Shown here one piece after another: positions 1 through 10,800 of a stretch of DNA of 64,000 nt. The notes below the pieces were generated by a model that had not been told where the DNA came from, searched no databases, and saw only the letters and a program-made list of their open reading frames with translations. Made by a program: the position numbers and the translations under genes. Position 1 is the stretch's first letter; each line of letters starts with the position of its first letter. This stretch comes from Panagrolaimus kolymaensis (lineage: Eukaryota > Nematoda > Chromadorea > Rhabditida > Panagrolaimidae): contig JAJQJQ010000004.1 of assembly GCA_028622995.1 (NCBI GenBank), forward strand, positions 8,680,001 to 8,744,000, given 5' to 3'.

Positions 1-2
1 TT

Positions 3-365
3 ATAGGTGATTGGCTTGCTCGAGTTGGAGGATTGGATGCTGAAATAGCGGAAGGTGGAGCAAACTTTTCATTTGGTGAAAAACAAATTATTTGTCTTTG
101 TCGATTAATTTTATCCAAACCCAAAATAGTTCTCATCGATGAAGCCACAGCGCATTTGGATGAAAAAACTCATATAATTTTAAATAATTTACTTCGATAC
201 ACTTTACCCACAACCACCGTAATTTCTATTATGCATCGATTGAGTGGGCTAAAAAATTTTGATACCATTATTGAAATGTCTGATGGAGTGATTCATCGAA
301 AAGGTCCACCTGAAATGTTTGCAAATATTTCAAGATCCAGGTCGTCGTCAACTAATTTGAGTTAA
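3..365 (+). CDS. ABC transporter, C-terminal part of the second nucleotide-binding domain (ABCC/MRP-like), partial
   Basis: Only the 3' end of the gene lies in the window, and the reading frame is open from base 3 to a TAA at 363-365. About 120 residues are visible. Seen: the ABC signature region (EGGANFSFGEKQ), Walker B (KIVLIDEATA), a D-loop-like AHLDEKT, and the H-loop histidine in SIMHRL, followed by a short Ser/Arg-rich tail. The order and wording (EGG-NFS-G-Q, KPKI-DEATA) match the C-terminal ATPase domain of ABCC/MRP exporters, which hydrolyse ATP to drive substrates across membranes. The signature has SFGEK where SVGQR or SGGQ is usual, so one conserved Gln is replaced by Glu; ATPase competence is therefore uncertain. 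The TTATAG at 1-6 could be a splice acceptor, in which case the exon begins at 7. Family assignment is firm, subfamily moderately so. Confidence 0.85.
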   Translation: MGDWLARVGGLDAEIAEGGANFSFGEKQIICLCRLILSKPKIVLIDEATAHLDEKTHIILNNLLRYTLPTTTVISIMHRLSGLKNFDTIIEMSDGVIHRKGPPEMFANISRSRSSSTNLS

Positions 366-775
366 TAAAGGTCGAAGTTTTTAAATTATGTTTTTTGTGT
401 TGATTTTAAAAAACCATTTTTAATGCTAGAAACGTTTAGTATTTATTTATTTTATTTTTTAATCGGGTTCGTTCGATACTTCTGGAATTTTGCAATTTTA
501 TTTGTTTATTATTTCTTTCATTCGAATTTCTTAATAAAATTTTGATATTTAAATTGCTGCTACAGTTTACAAATTTTATGAATTTAAATTGCAAGTTTGC
601 ATTTTTAAATTCAAACTTTTTTTTAATTAAATATTATTAAATAATTCGAATAAATTTATGAAACATTTCTTTCGGAAAGTTAAAAAAATTTCTTGTTGTT
701 TTAATAATTTTTTTTGTTGCTTTTTTCTATTTGTTTCAGTTTTGCAATCTTTTTTTTGTTGGTTTACTAAAAATA
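366..775. other. 3' UTR and downstream intergenic DNA of the ABC transporter
   Basis: No coding signal is seen. AATAAA occurs at 364-369 (overlapping the stop) and at 533-538, either of which could serve polyadenylation. Two copies of the CAGTTT motif lie near 562 and 738, just before the transposon insertion. Confidence 0.5.
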
Positions 776-783
776 ATTATATT

Positions 784-2850
784 CACACATGGGCGTATAG
801 GTACCTTAGATTTTGAAAATTTTGCTGCCTATAAATGAGCAAAGGGTCCTCCCTGTGCTTTTTTCTTAATTTTTTTCTCATATTCGGCAATTTAACTCAC
901 CCCCAATGTTCTAATTTTGCGACTTTAAAAATCGAAAATTGGCATGCTAGACTTTTTATTTTTTTTAAAGTTTATAATCATTTTTTGCATCTAAAATACT
1001 TCAAACTTTATAATCTTTAAAAGCTGAAGAAAAATTAGTTAAACTAATTTAATATTTTTTTAATATCATTTAGCTCTTTGCAAAGCTAAAGAATTTTAAT
1101 TTTTTTTTAAAGTCTTCAGAAGCATGTGATTAACTGGTTTTAAAAAGTTGGTTTAGTTGTCTATTAGTCATTCAATTTAAATTATATGGCCGAGTTATTC
1201 GAGATAAAAAAATTCAGATCTGATTTTCTTTTTCACAAATATTAATCAAGTTTGGAAAGCTTGATGAAGCAACTAAAAGTTTTGTCTTTGCCGTAATTTA
1301 CATACGGTGATTGAAAAAAATCATCAATAACCTGGAAAATTAAAAAGCGAATAGGATCAATTCGATTTTAAAAATCGTTAAATAGTAGCTCATAAAGTAT
1401 TTTTAAAGATTTTAAGAATTTCTTAATAACAATAAATAAATTATAAGACTTTTTGTTAAAAAAATAATTATGTTTTCGTAAATATTAAAAAAAAGTTAGC
1501 AATTTAGGTATTGTTCAGCTTACTTTATTAGTAAAAAAATAAATGCTTCATTTAACATTTGCATTTTTCGATTTAACTTTAATCAATAAAGAGTATAGCT
1601 GTTAGATGAGAATCATTTTTAGTTTAGACCATTCAAAAGTAGAACAATTTTACAAGAATTATTAAAATTTCAGATTTTCTTCTAACACTGATATAGTCGA
1701 ATCCAAAAAAGGAGGAGTATGTACTCAATACTACACCAACCCTTTTTTAAACTTTCATAACTTTCGTTTAAATTATTTCTTTAATTAAAACCTTATCCAA
1801 AAAGCAACTTTTCAAAAAGCTGGAGTACCACAATTTCGAGATGTAAATAAATATTGTATATTATTTTTTTGAAAAAAAAATTGGGATATTACCACGACTT
1901 TAATATATTATGCTATTAGTAGAAAATAAAAATTAAGAAAATTTTTAAGTTCTTGGAACCGCATTCCTCCATCTTATGATATTCTTTGGAAATCGTAAAT
2001 TTTTTTAAACCTAATTGTGGATCGCAATTTACAATTAATCAATTTCTCTAAAATATTATTTTTGCTCTCTTACCTTACATACTGCAAAAATTTTCAAATG
2101 CAAATTTCGAGAGAGAAAAAAATGAAAAAAAATTTCAAAGGCGGGAGTGCTTAAAGTAAAGAAGTTCCTTTTAATGTATGAAAGCAAATGAAATCACTTG
2201 AATATTTTAAAAAAACTTAAATTTTTTCGAACTTCAAAGCAAAGAAATTACTCGTAAACGTGTCAAAAAAAGTTTTAGATTGTTTATATTTTTGGCTTCA
2301 TGATTAAATAAAATGCTGCTTATCAATGAAAGCGCGTGTGTAATCATTGCTGCCTTTTAACAAGTTAAAGGCAGCAGCAAATCCAATTTTTAAATAAATT
2401 CTAAGGCCTAAAACATGGCTGCCTTAAAATAAATTAATAGGCAGCAAATGGTGCGTTTTAACATTTTGTTAAAATTCAGAAACCATTGCTGTCTTTGAAT
2501 TAATTCATAGACAGCACTAACAGCCGTCTATTAAAAATATTCATATACAGCAGCATTGATGCCTAAGAAGAAATCATAGGCAGCAAGCGCCATGCCTATA
2601 AATAATATAAAGGTAAAAGAGCACATTATTAACTTATATTCCGTCTTCCTTTTCATTTTTCTTTTACTTTTTTCCTTTCTTTTTTCTTTCCTCTTTCTTT
2701 TTTTATTACTTTCTCTCACTTACACCATTTTTTCTCAACTTTTTTAATTTTTTTCTTGTTTTGCTTGCTGTCTATCTCCAAAATCTCATGCTGCCTGCTG
2801 CCTATAAGGTACCTGAAAAGGTACCCAAAGGTACCCAATGCCCATGTGTG
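784..2850. mobile_element. Non-autonomous hAT-like DNA transposon, 2067 bp
   Basis: The element is bounded by an 11 bp perfect terminal inverted repeat, CACACATGGGC at 784-794 and its complement at 2840-2850. It is flanked by an identical 8 bp duplication ATTATATT at 776-783 and 2851-2858. An 8 bp target-site duplication with short TIRs beginning CA is the hallmark of hAT-superfamily insertions. GGTACC sits close inside both ends, three times on the right, and GCTGCCTATAA occurs near both ends, as expected of subterminal transposase-binding repeats. No transposase-like reading frame is present, so the copy must have been mobilised in trans. It contains no CAGTT(T/A) motif although the flanks do. 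The boundaries are well supported; superfamily assignment rests on TSD length and TIR form only. Confidence 0.85.
2335..2600. repeat. Internal GCTGCC...GGCAGC hairpin repeats inside the hAT-like element
   Basis: At least four successive copies of a pattern in which GCTGCC(T) or GCTGTC(T) is followed after 15-25 bp by its complement (A)GGCAGC or (A)GACAGC. They are near 2350, 2410, 2490 and 2560, each able to form a short stem. Copies have diverged. They resemble the GCTGCCTATAA words near the element ends. Confidence 0.6.
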
Positions 2851-3254
2851 ATTATATTCATTGAAATTTTTACGATTCAGTTTTTTTTTTGCAATGCATT
2901 TGAATTTACATTTTAAGTTCAGGCGTTTTTTTTCTCGTTCTCAAACAACTTGTTACAGTTTAAATGGAAAACGGCCGTTATTTTGGTGCTGACAGTTAAA
3001 ATAAAAAAAAATTGGTAATAAGGATAATTTCCAAAAGTTTTTTGTATGAAAAAATAATTCTTTTATAGTTTTTTTAATTGCGCACTAAAGCATTCCACTA
3101 CAAATATGAGAAGTCTGAAACAGTTAATAAAAAAATTTAAAAAAAATTGATATGCTTCTCAAATCAGGGCTTTAATACTTTGATATTCATTGAAAAAGTA
3201 AATAGAAAAAAAAAGAAAAGAAAAGAAAAGCTTCAAAAAAAAAAAAGAAGACAG

Positions 3255-3532
3255 TGAAAAAAATTCGAAAGAATAAAAATAACAAGAGAAGCAAGCAAAA
3301 AATTCGGAGGAGAATACGATCTCAAATTGCAACGGAGAATATTGTTTGCAAACAAACGGAATATAAAAAAAAGGTGAGGCAGCTAAACCCAAAAAAATTA
3401 TGCGCATATTCAGTTTCGATTAAGTTAGTTTATTCTTGGTCAAGAAAGGCGAGCAAAAGGCAACATTGTTTTTTTCTCGATGCAAGTGAGTGGATTACAT
3501 TGGATTAAAGAAAGCTGAAATAAGCTGGGATA
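3255..3532. repeat. Duplicated noncoding segment, copy 1
   Basis: Matches 4411-4708 over most of its length. The best-preserved blocks are the AGAATACGATCTCAAATTGC block, TTTGCAAACAAACG, GTGAGGCAGCTAAACCC and GTGGATTACATTGGATTAAAG. Reading frames differ in length and sequence between the copies outside the core, so I do not call it coding. It could be a decayed mobile element or a duplicated regulatory segment. Confidence 0.65.
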
Positions 3533-4410
3533 ACAACAATAAAAAATATATTGTTACAGTTAATAATAAAAAAAGAAATATGAAACTTCTTAAAAACTCA
3601 TAAACCATTGGACGTAATGCAGTTAATTTTTTTTCAAAAACTATTTTTTTTATTGCTGATTTTGAAATCGAAGATATTTTAGTTTTTTTTCATCATTGAT
3701 TTTGGCTCAGAACGCAGAAATTTAATTTGTGGTGATTCAGTTAAATGAGATGACAAACACAAGTGTCAATCCTGCAGACAATTTTAATATTTAATTTTAA
3801 GTAAAGCTAAGATTTTTTGATTGGCTCCTTAAAATGAAAAACCCAGTTTTATACAAAAATTTTTTTTAAAAAATTCAAGATTGATGGTTGTAAAAAATTC
3901 AAGATTGATGGTTGCGCTTCTTGTTAGAGATTAAAATTTCCATATTCAGTTATTTTTACCTGAAATTTTTTTGTTGTTCAACAAAGTCAAACGAAAATAG
4001 CATTAAAAAAATAAGTTTTTTTCTGCTTTATTTATAAATAGGCAGTCAGAAGGACAAATTTAATTTACAGTTATTTCTTTACCCCAAATATTTTTTTAAA
4101 TAATAAAGCATCGACAAATAAAAAGGCTTTTTCTTGATCTTAATTAATTAATTACTCGTCTTTATTTATTTCGCGCAAAAAAAGAAGTTCATTAAAAGTC
4201 ATAAGCAAATAAAAAACATATCGGTTTCAAATAATAAAAAAAGGGTAAACTTTTAAGGCCGCCGAGCAAGCATTTTTCTTTGAAATGGGCCGCTAAAAAA
4301 AACGAAGCTGCTCCTTTTTGGGATAAATACATCAAAGTTTTTTTTGGCGCGCTTTGATCATCAAAATTCTTTGGGTCGGGCATTTCTTTTTTTGCCACAA
4401 AGAAAAAATA

Positions 4411-4708
4411 TGGAAAAAATGCGAAAGAATTAAAAAAAGGAGAGAAGCAAGCAAAAAAATTCGGGGGAGAATACGATCTCAAATTGCAACGGAGAATACT
4501 GTTTGCAAACAAACGAGCAAAGAAAAAAAGGTGAGGCAGCTAAACCCAAAAATTATGCGAGGATTCAATTTCGATTTAGGTATTTTTGTTGAGAGAAGAA
4601 AGAAGCAGCCTCGGTCAAAAAAGGGCAAGAAAACAATGTTTTTTTTTTTGGCTTGATGCAAGTGGATTACATTGGATTAAAGAAAATGAAGAAAATAAAA
4701 TGGGATAA
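4411..4708. repeat. Duplicated noncoding segment, copy 2
   Basis: Direct-repeat partner of 3255-3532, about 0.88 kb downstream of the end of copy 1. Differences are mainly lengths of A and T runs and scattered substitutions; the CTCAAATTGCAACGGAGAA core is unchanged. Confidence 0.65.
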
Positions 4709-5804
4709 AATTATGAAATTTTATAGTTGCACAATCTGTTACAGTTTTTTAAGCGAAATTTTTTATTATTTATAGTTTCAATTTTGAAAATAAAACTTCA
4801 TGGCATATTTAGATATCTTATACAGTATTATTAAAAAGATTTCATTGATATTTTATGAAATCTAAAAAAAGCCCTTGACGAATTTTGGTCAGTTTTTACC
4901 GAGAACGAAGCACCGTTTTAAATTACAGTTTAAAAATAACATGAATAATGTTTTTAAAAAAATATTTATTAAACCCCATCTAATTCGAATCCAGTTAAAT
5001 TTTATGTAATAATGGTGATGGTTTAATCATTGGTATAAATATGGAAAAGTTTTTTTAAATGAAATTATCTCGAAAGTTTTCATGATCAAAATTTCGATAC
5101 AGTTTATTTTTACAATTAAGAAAGGGCTTTCCTCGAAAAACAAACAAAAAGGTTGTAAACAGTTTTAAATATCTTCATTAATTTATATATTTTTTATGTA
5201 AAACAGTTAAAAAATGAAAAATATTCAAAATTCTCACAAACTCATTGCCTTAAATTTTATCAAAAGATTTTAAATAATTTCAAGATAACATACTCTCGAA
5301 CAGTTTTTTATTTTAAGAAAAATAACCTTTTTTTTCAAGGTTTAAGTAGTGCCATTCCATAATTACAAATTCAGTTTTAAAAAAACATAAAAGTTTAATT
5401 TTTTATTAATTCAGTTTAATAAATAGAATTTAATAAAAATTTTAAACATATAAAAACAACGGAAACAGTTTTTTTTAATTGAAAAATATTACTTCTTAAT
5501 GCCCATAACCCACAACGAAAAATGGGGAGTTTCAAGACAGTTTTTTAATAGCCTTCGATATAGGTATCGTGAATCGCAGTTTAATTAAATTAAAAAAATC
5601 ATAACCATGTAAAATAGATTAGCAGTTTCTCTGAACCCCAACAATCCCCAACTCCATCACCATCAGTTAAAAAAATCCAACCAATAAAAATCTTTCCATC
5701 ATTTTTTCCAATGCTCCGCCTCCATTTTTCTTTTCTTACTTCTCTGCTAACAAAAAAGAAAAGAAAAAGAAGAAAGCTTCGTCTTTCGTTTTCTACAGTT
5801 TTTT

Positions 5805-7195
5805 TAATATTTTTTTCCTTTCCATTCCTTTGCTTGCTTGCTTATTGAATCCACTTGATCCTCCGCTCAAGTGTCATCATCTTCAATTTTTTACTTTCCA
5901 TTCTTTTTATCCTTCGAAAAGAAGCAACAAGCTAGTTGTTGTTATTGCTGCTGTTGCTTCCCTTTATTATTGTTTCACTATATATCTATCTTTCTTTTTC
6001 TTTTTAAGTTTAAAAACTTACAGAAAACAGAGAAAAAAAGTTTTTTATTATTATTTTCCTACCTTCCATCTTTTTTTCGTATACTTATATTTTTTCAAGA
6101 GCAATGTTAACAGTAACAAATAATTTAAAAGTAGATTTACCCACTTAAGTGCGTTTTAACTCTTTAGTTTTCTTTTCTCTCTTTATCGTCGTTAGCTAGC
6201 TTTTATTCTTTCCATCCATCCATCCATCGTGTGCTACTATGAAACACTTTAAGAAGCAACAAACGAATGAATGAATGAGCAAAATGAAAACTTAGAGATC
6301 CCTCCTTCAAAATCATCTCTCTTCTTTTTTTTTGTAGCTTTTCGAAACAAATATTTCAATTTTTTCACTTACTTTTTTTTGAAATGACTAAAATAAAATA
6401 AAAAGTAGGAGTGATTTTTGAATGATTCTTTTATATAGTATAATCTCGATGGAAGGTAGTGGAGTGAGTGGTGGCACTCAAGTATGCCATCAAAAATAAT
6501 CAAGAGAGAGAGTTAATTGTTTTTGTTGTGTGTTTGAACGCGGCTTTTTTTTTTATTTATTTGTTCCATCCATTTTCCGTTTTCACTTTTTTTTTAAATT
6601 TCAAGATCGTGAACATCACTACTTCTAACTGATAGGTTCTCTCTCTTCTTCTTCATGTATATGGAGTGTTTTAAAGATGAGAAGGAAGAAAAGAAACTTA
6701 AGACTTAAGTTAAAGTGCCTGCTTAGGTTAGTTAGTTAGTTAATGAGGAAATAAAGTAAAGGTAGAGGGTGAGTGACTCTTCAAGGAAGTGTTATTTTGG
6801 AGATTCATTTACTCATTCATTTGTGGAGAAGATAAGAAGCCGACGACGACGATGTTGAAGACTTACTTAACTTCATTAAAAGTGGTAATCATCCTCCATC
6901 ATCCAACATTAGCAACAACAACATCTTCACCTTTGAGAGAGGAGATATGAAGTTGGAGGGTTTCAACGAGAGAAAACTCTCAAAGGCATGAATGAATGAA
7001 AGTCGAGAACCTTTTAGAAACTTGAGATGTTCTTGTTGTTGTTATTATTAAGTATTTTTTTAAAACTTAAAATTGATAGGTACTTGGAAATTATTTCAGA
7101 TACTCGTAATTTTCGTGAGTTTTCCTTGGCAAAAAAAACTTGAGATAATTAATAAGGAGATAAAAATAAGTTGGTAAATTAATAGGTAATCTAAA
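5805..7195. promoter_or_regulatory. Motif-free intergenic island upstream of the homeobox gene (putative promoter/5' region)
   Basis: A 1.4 kb stretch with no CAGTT(T/A) motif between dense arrays. It is richer in pyrimidine runs (CTTCTTTT), simple repeats (CCATCCATCCATC, GACGACGACG, GAATGAATGAATGA) and purine tracts than its flanks. It ends about 0.6 kb before the first coding exon of the NK-2 gene. Its position and the motif's exclusion from other gene starts suggest promoter or 5' untranslated sequence; no TATA box or start site can be fixed. Confidence 0.35.
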
Positions 7196-7834
7196 ACACA
7201 GTTTTATTCAAAAAAAAATTAGTATCATTTTTTTCTATCAATATTTTTTCAGTTAAAAGTCTAATAATAAACCGAAAGCAAGAAATAATTAAAATTTTTT
7301 AAATCTTTTAATATTTCAATTTTTTATTGGAAGAAAATCCTGTACAGTTTTTTTATATCTAAAATGGAAGTATGAAATAAACTTGGGTGATTTTTTTTTA
7401 TTGAGTGAGAAACCATCCATTGCTGATGAATAAGCTTTGTCAGGCCTTACACATACAAATTACGTCAGTTATTCGCAAGAATTTTCCAAAATGTTCAGTT
7501 TTTTAAAAGTTTTGGCAAAAAGTTTAAAAATGGTGGAACAAATTGATTGAAATAAATACAGTTTTTTTATATTTAGAAATCAAGCTAATTTTTCTCAGTT
7601 TTTTTTTCCTCAATATTTTTGTTAACCTTAATTCGGCTTTCGTCGGATTTAAAAAAAAAATTAAGATTACCAAAAATAATTTAAAATTATTATTGCAGTT
7701 TTTAAAATCAAATTCTTATTTTCTTGCTAACCAATGGAACTTTCTTGAATTTTCGTGAATTTTCGCGAAAATTTTTTGTTATTTGCAGTTTTAAAATTAA
7801 ATTTCTCGACAACTCTCAGTTTTTTTTAGAAAAT

Positions 7835-10800
7835 ATGTTTAACGCTGTAAATGCAGCATTTGCCTCTGCATTGGCGGCATCTGCAGCTGGGAATAGTAGT
7901 AGCCATAATAGCAACACCACTACCATACCCTCATCTTCCACAACAGCTTCGTCGGGATTAAATAATAATAATAACAATGGCCTTGATTCCAAGTAAGTTG
8001 TCCACCTTTTATTTTACACAACTGATGGCAGTTTAAAATTTATTTGTTTTTAACAAACAAAAAATGGTCCAGTTTTGTTCTTTCTTAAATTTCCATTAAT
8101 TATTTCTTTGAAGAAAAAAATAACGATGGAGCTAGCCAAAAAAAATTAAGCTACTGCGTTGATCACAACTATGACAAAAATCGACAGTTTTGTTACACAA
8201 AAATAAATATAAATCAGTTAATTAAAAATAAACCTATAAACTTAAACAAAATATTTTTATTTATTTTCCTTTATAAAAAAGCGAACTCATTTTTACGGAC
8301 TCCATTTGCAAATTAATGAAAGTTACTCACTCCAAAAGCGAAATATTTTTGTTTTATCAAATTAATTCAATGAAGAAAAAAAAAACCATTTTTGTGTAAA
8401 ACAAATCACAAAAACCAAGTAACTTATCATGTCTACAGTTTTTATTTTAATTTTACAAAAAAAAACAAGTTTGTATGAGTTTAAATTTTAAAAAAAATTT
8501 AATAAAACTTTATGTTGTTTCACAATAACAACTTTCACTGCAGTTTTATAAAAAAAATGTTTATGTTGATGATAAAAATATCAATAACAATTTTTTAAAT
8601 AACGCTTTAAATTTCTGAGGCGACGATTACTCGGTTTTTTGGTGTGTCACTTTTTTTATTAGTTTTGGCTTAATTTTTCAATTATCTCCACTTTCGCCAG
8701 TTAATGCCCAAAAAAAAAATACAAATATTCCACCAAAATTATTCGGACAACAGTTTTATGCCATTCTAAATATGTTTTTTGTTTTTCATTTAGAAACATA
8801 TCTTTTTTCTAATATTTTCATAAACATAAAAATGTCTTTTAATAAAATTTACCCATTCTCTTTTCGATACACAGTTTTTTTCGATGATGCGATTTTCCAA
8901 TGATACATATTTTTTTTTGATTCTTTGTAGGTGTCGGCTTTAAGCATCTTTCCTCTTTTCATTTCACTTAACTCAACTCTCAGTGGGAGTTTGAAAAAAT
9001 AAAAGAAAGTAAAAATTTCAAAGGGCGAAATAAAAGATGAAAAACAAAAACAGCAAACACTCTCTCACTTGTTGCTTTTCTTCCTTCTCTTTCTCTATTT
9101 TACTTTAAAAAAATGAAACAATGCTTACAAATAAAAATAAAAAAAGTCACAAATAAGGATAGGCTTTTTATTGAGAGGGTCGTCGAGTAGTTCAAGAGCA
9201 CGAGGGTGCGCGCATAGCCCAAAAAAAGAAAGCGATCAAATTTCAGTGTTTTTTTTTTTGAGACGAAAAAAATTTATTATTAATTATTTTTTATCTTTGT
9301 TAATCCATTGTTTTTTGGCTATTTATTTTTTTAAATTCTCTATAACAAAAATACACACAGTTTTATAAATTTCTGTTTTGGAATGAAAATGCAGTTTTTT
9401 TTTTAAAAATTTTTATTATTTAATTTGATACTTTTTAATAACGCGCACCTGAAAGACAGTTTTTGGTATATAAAAAAAACAATAAAAATATATAAATAAT
9501 ATTCAGTTTTATAATAAGAAAAAAAATTAAGTTTATCGTCAAATTTATTAATTCCTTTTCGCTACCAAAAAAACCCATCTCCAGTTTCATTTTTTTTAAA
9601 TTTAAAATTTCCTTTTTTTGCTTTCTTTGTTTTAAACAGTTTTAATCCTTCTAAATAAAAAATCCACTTTCTCGGTATCCAGTTAAAATTTTACATCCGA
9701 AGACTCATCAATGAAGTTTTTTAATTTTTTAGATCTGAATTCAAACAAGAAATAATCGATGCACAAAATTGCCTTTACACAACTTCCACGAATACAAATT
9801 GGGCTGAACATTTGCCTTTACTTGGAGGTAAGTTCAAAGCTCTAAAAATCATCAAACAATGGTATAAGACAGTTTTATTAAAGCCATAAATATGATAATT
9901 AAAAAAATAAATAAAATTTATTGCAGTCTTTTTTTTTTAAATTTACCCGAATTTTTTGGCTCAAAAACACAAAATCGAAACTTGAGATTTTGATTAAAAT
10001 TTGTAAACCAAACTGTTATTATTTTAATCAAATTTTTTGTTTAATTCGGCACGCTTAATTTATAGCGGGCTTAATAAACCTCTTACGTTCCAAATCAGTT
10101 ATTTTATTGTCAAAAAAATGTAATAAAAAAAAACACTCAAACAGTTTTATTAATTTAAAAATATTTTCGTTTTGAAATGGAAAATTGAGAATTAAGTTTT
10201 ATTTCCAATTTTTGATATGAATTTACTTTTACAGTTAACCTAATGATAACAGAAGCTTCAGTTTTGTATATTTATTTTCGCATTCGCATATCAAAGAATT
10301 TAAATAAAACAGTAGAAATATTAATTAAAAACGTTATATTCTCAAACAGTTTTTTAAAGATGCTTTCTCGAATAAAAAAAAAACCATAAAAATTGAAGGA
10401 AAAAAACAGTTACAAAATTTCCTTCACAAAATGTGAAAATCTCTTTATTCACTATAACAGTTTAAAAAATTAATTTTTATTTGATACTTCATAATCGAAT
10501 ATCTCGAACAGTTTAAATATATAAAAAAATATTTTCAGCCAATATCGCGTGAAAAAAAAAATTCAAGCAAGAAAATGCAGTTTAATAAAGTCATTTTTGA
10601 ATGTTCGAATATATATGGCTAAAAACTACTGCAAACCAAAAGATACAGTTTTAAAAATTTAATAAACAAATTAATTCTTTTGCGTCCTTTTTTTTCGAAA
10701 TAAAAAGTGGCATTATAAACTTTTCTTTTATTTATGTCCATTTTTTGATAACTCCATTAAAGGATTCCCGTGGTGTTTTAAAGGATGCAGTTTTCATAAA

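Larger units (their letters stand above)
2859..5800 (+). repeat. Intergenic CAGTT(T/A) motif array, sparse segment
   Basis: No gene is recognisable. CAGTTT or CAGTTA copies occur about every 60-130 bp on the + strand (for example near 2878, 2955, 3555, 3738, 4740, 5537, 5577), each followed by an A/T run. The segment also holds a diverged direct duplication. Open frames here are low-complexity Lys/Phe-rich products of A/T runs and are not credible proteins. Confidence 0.6.
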
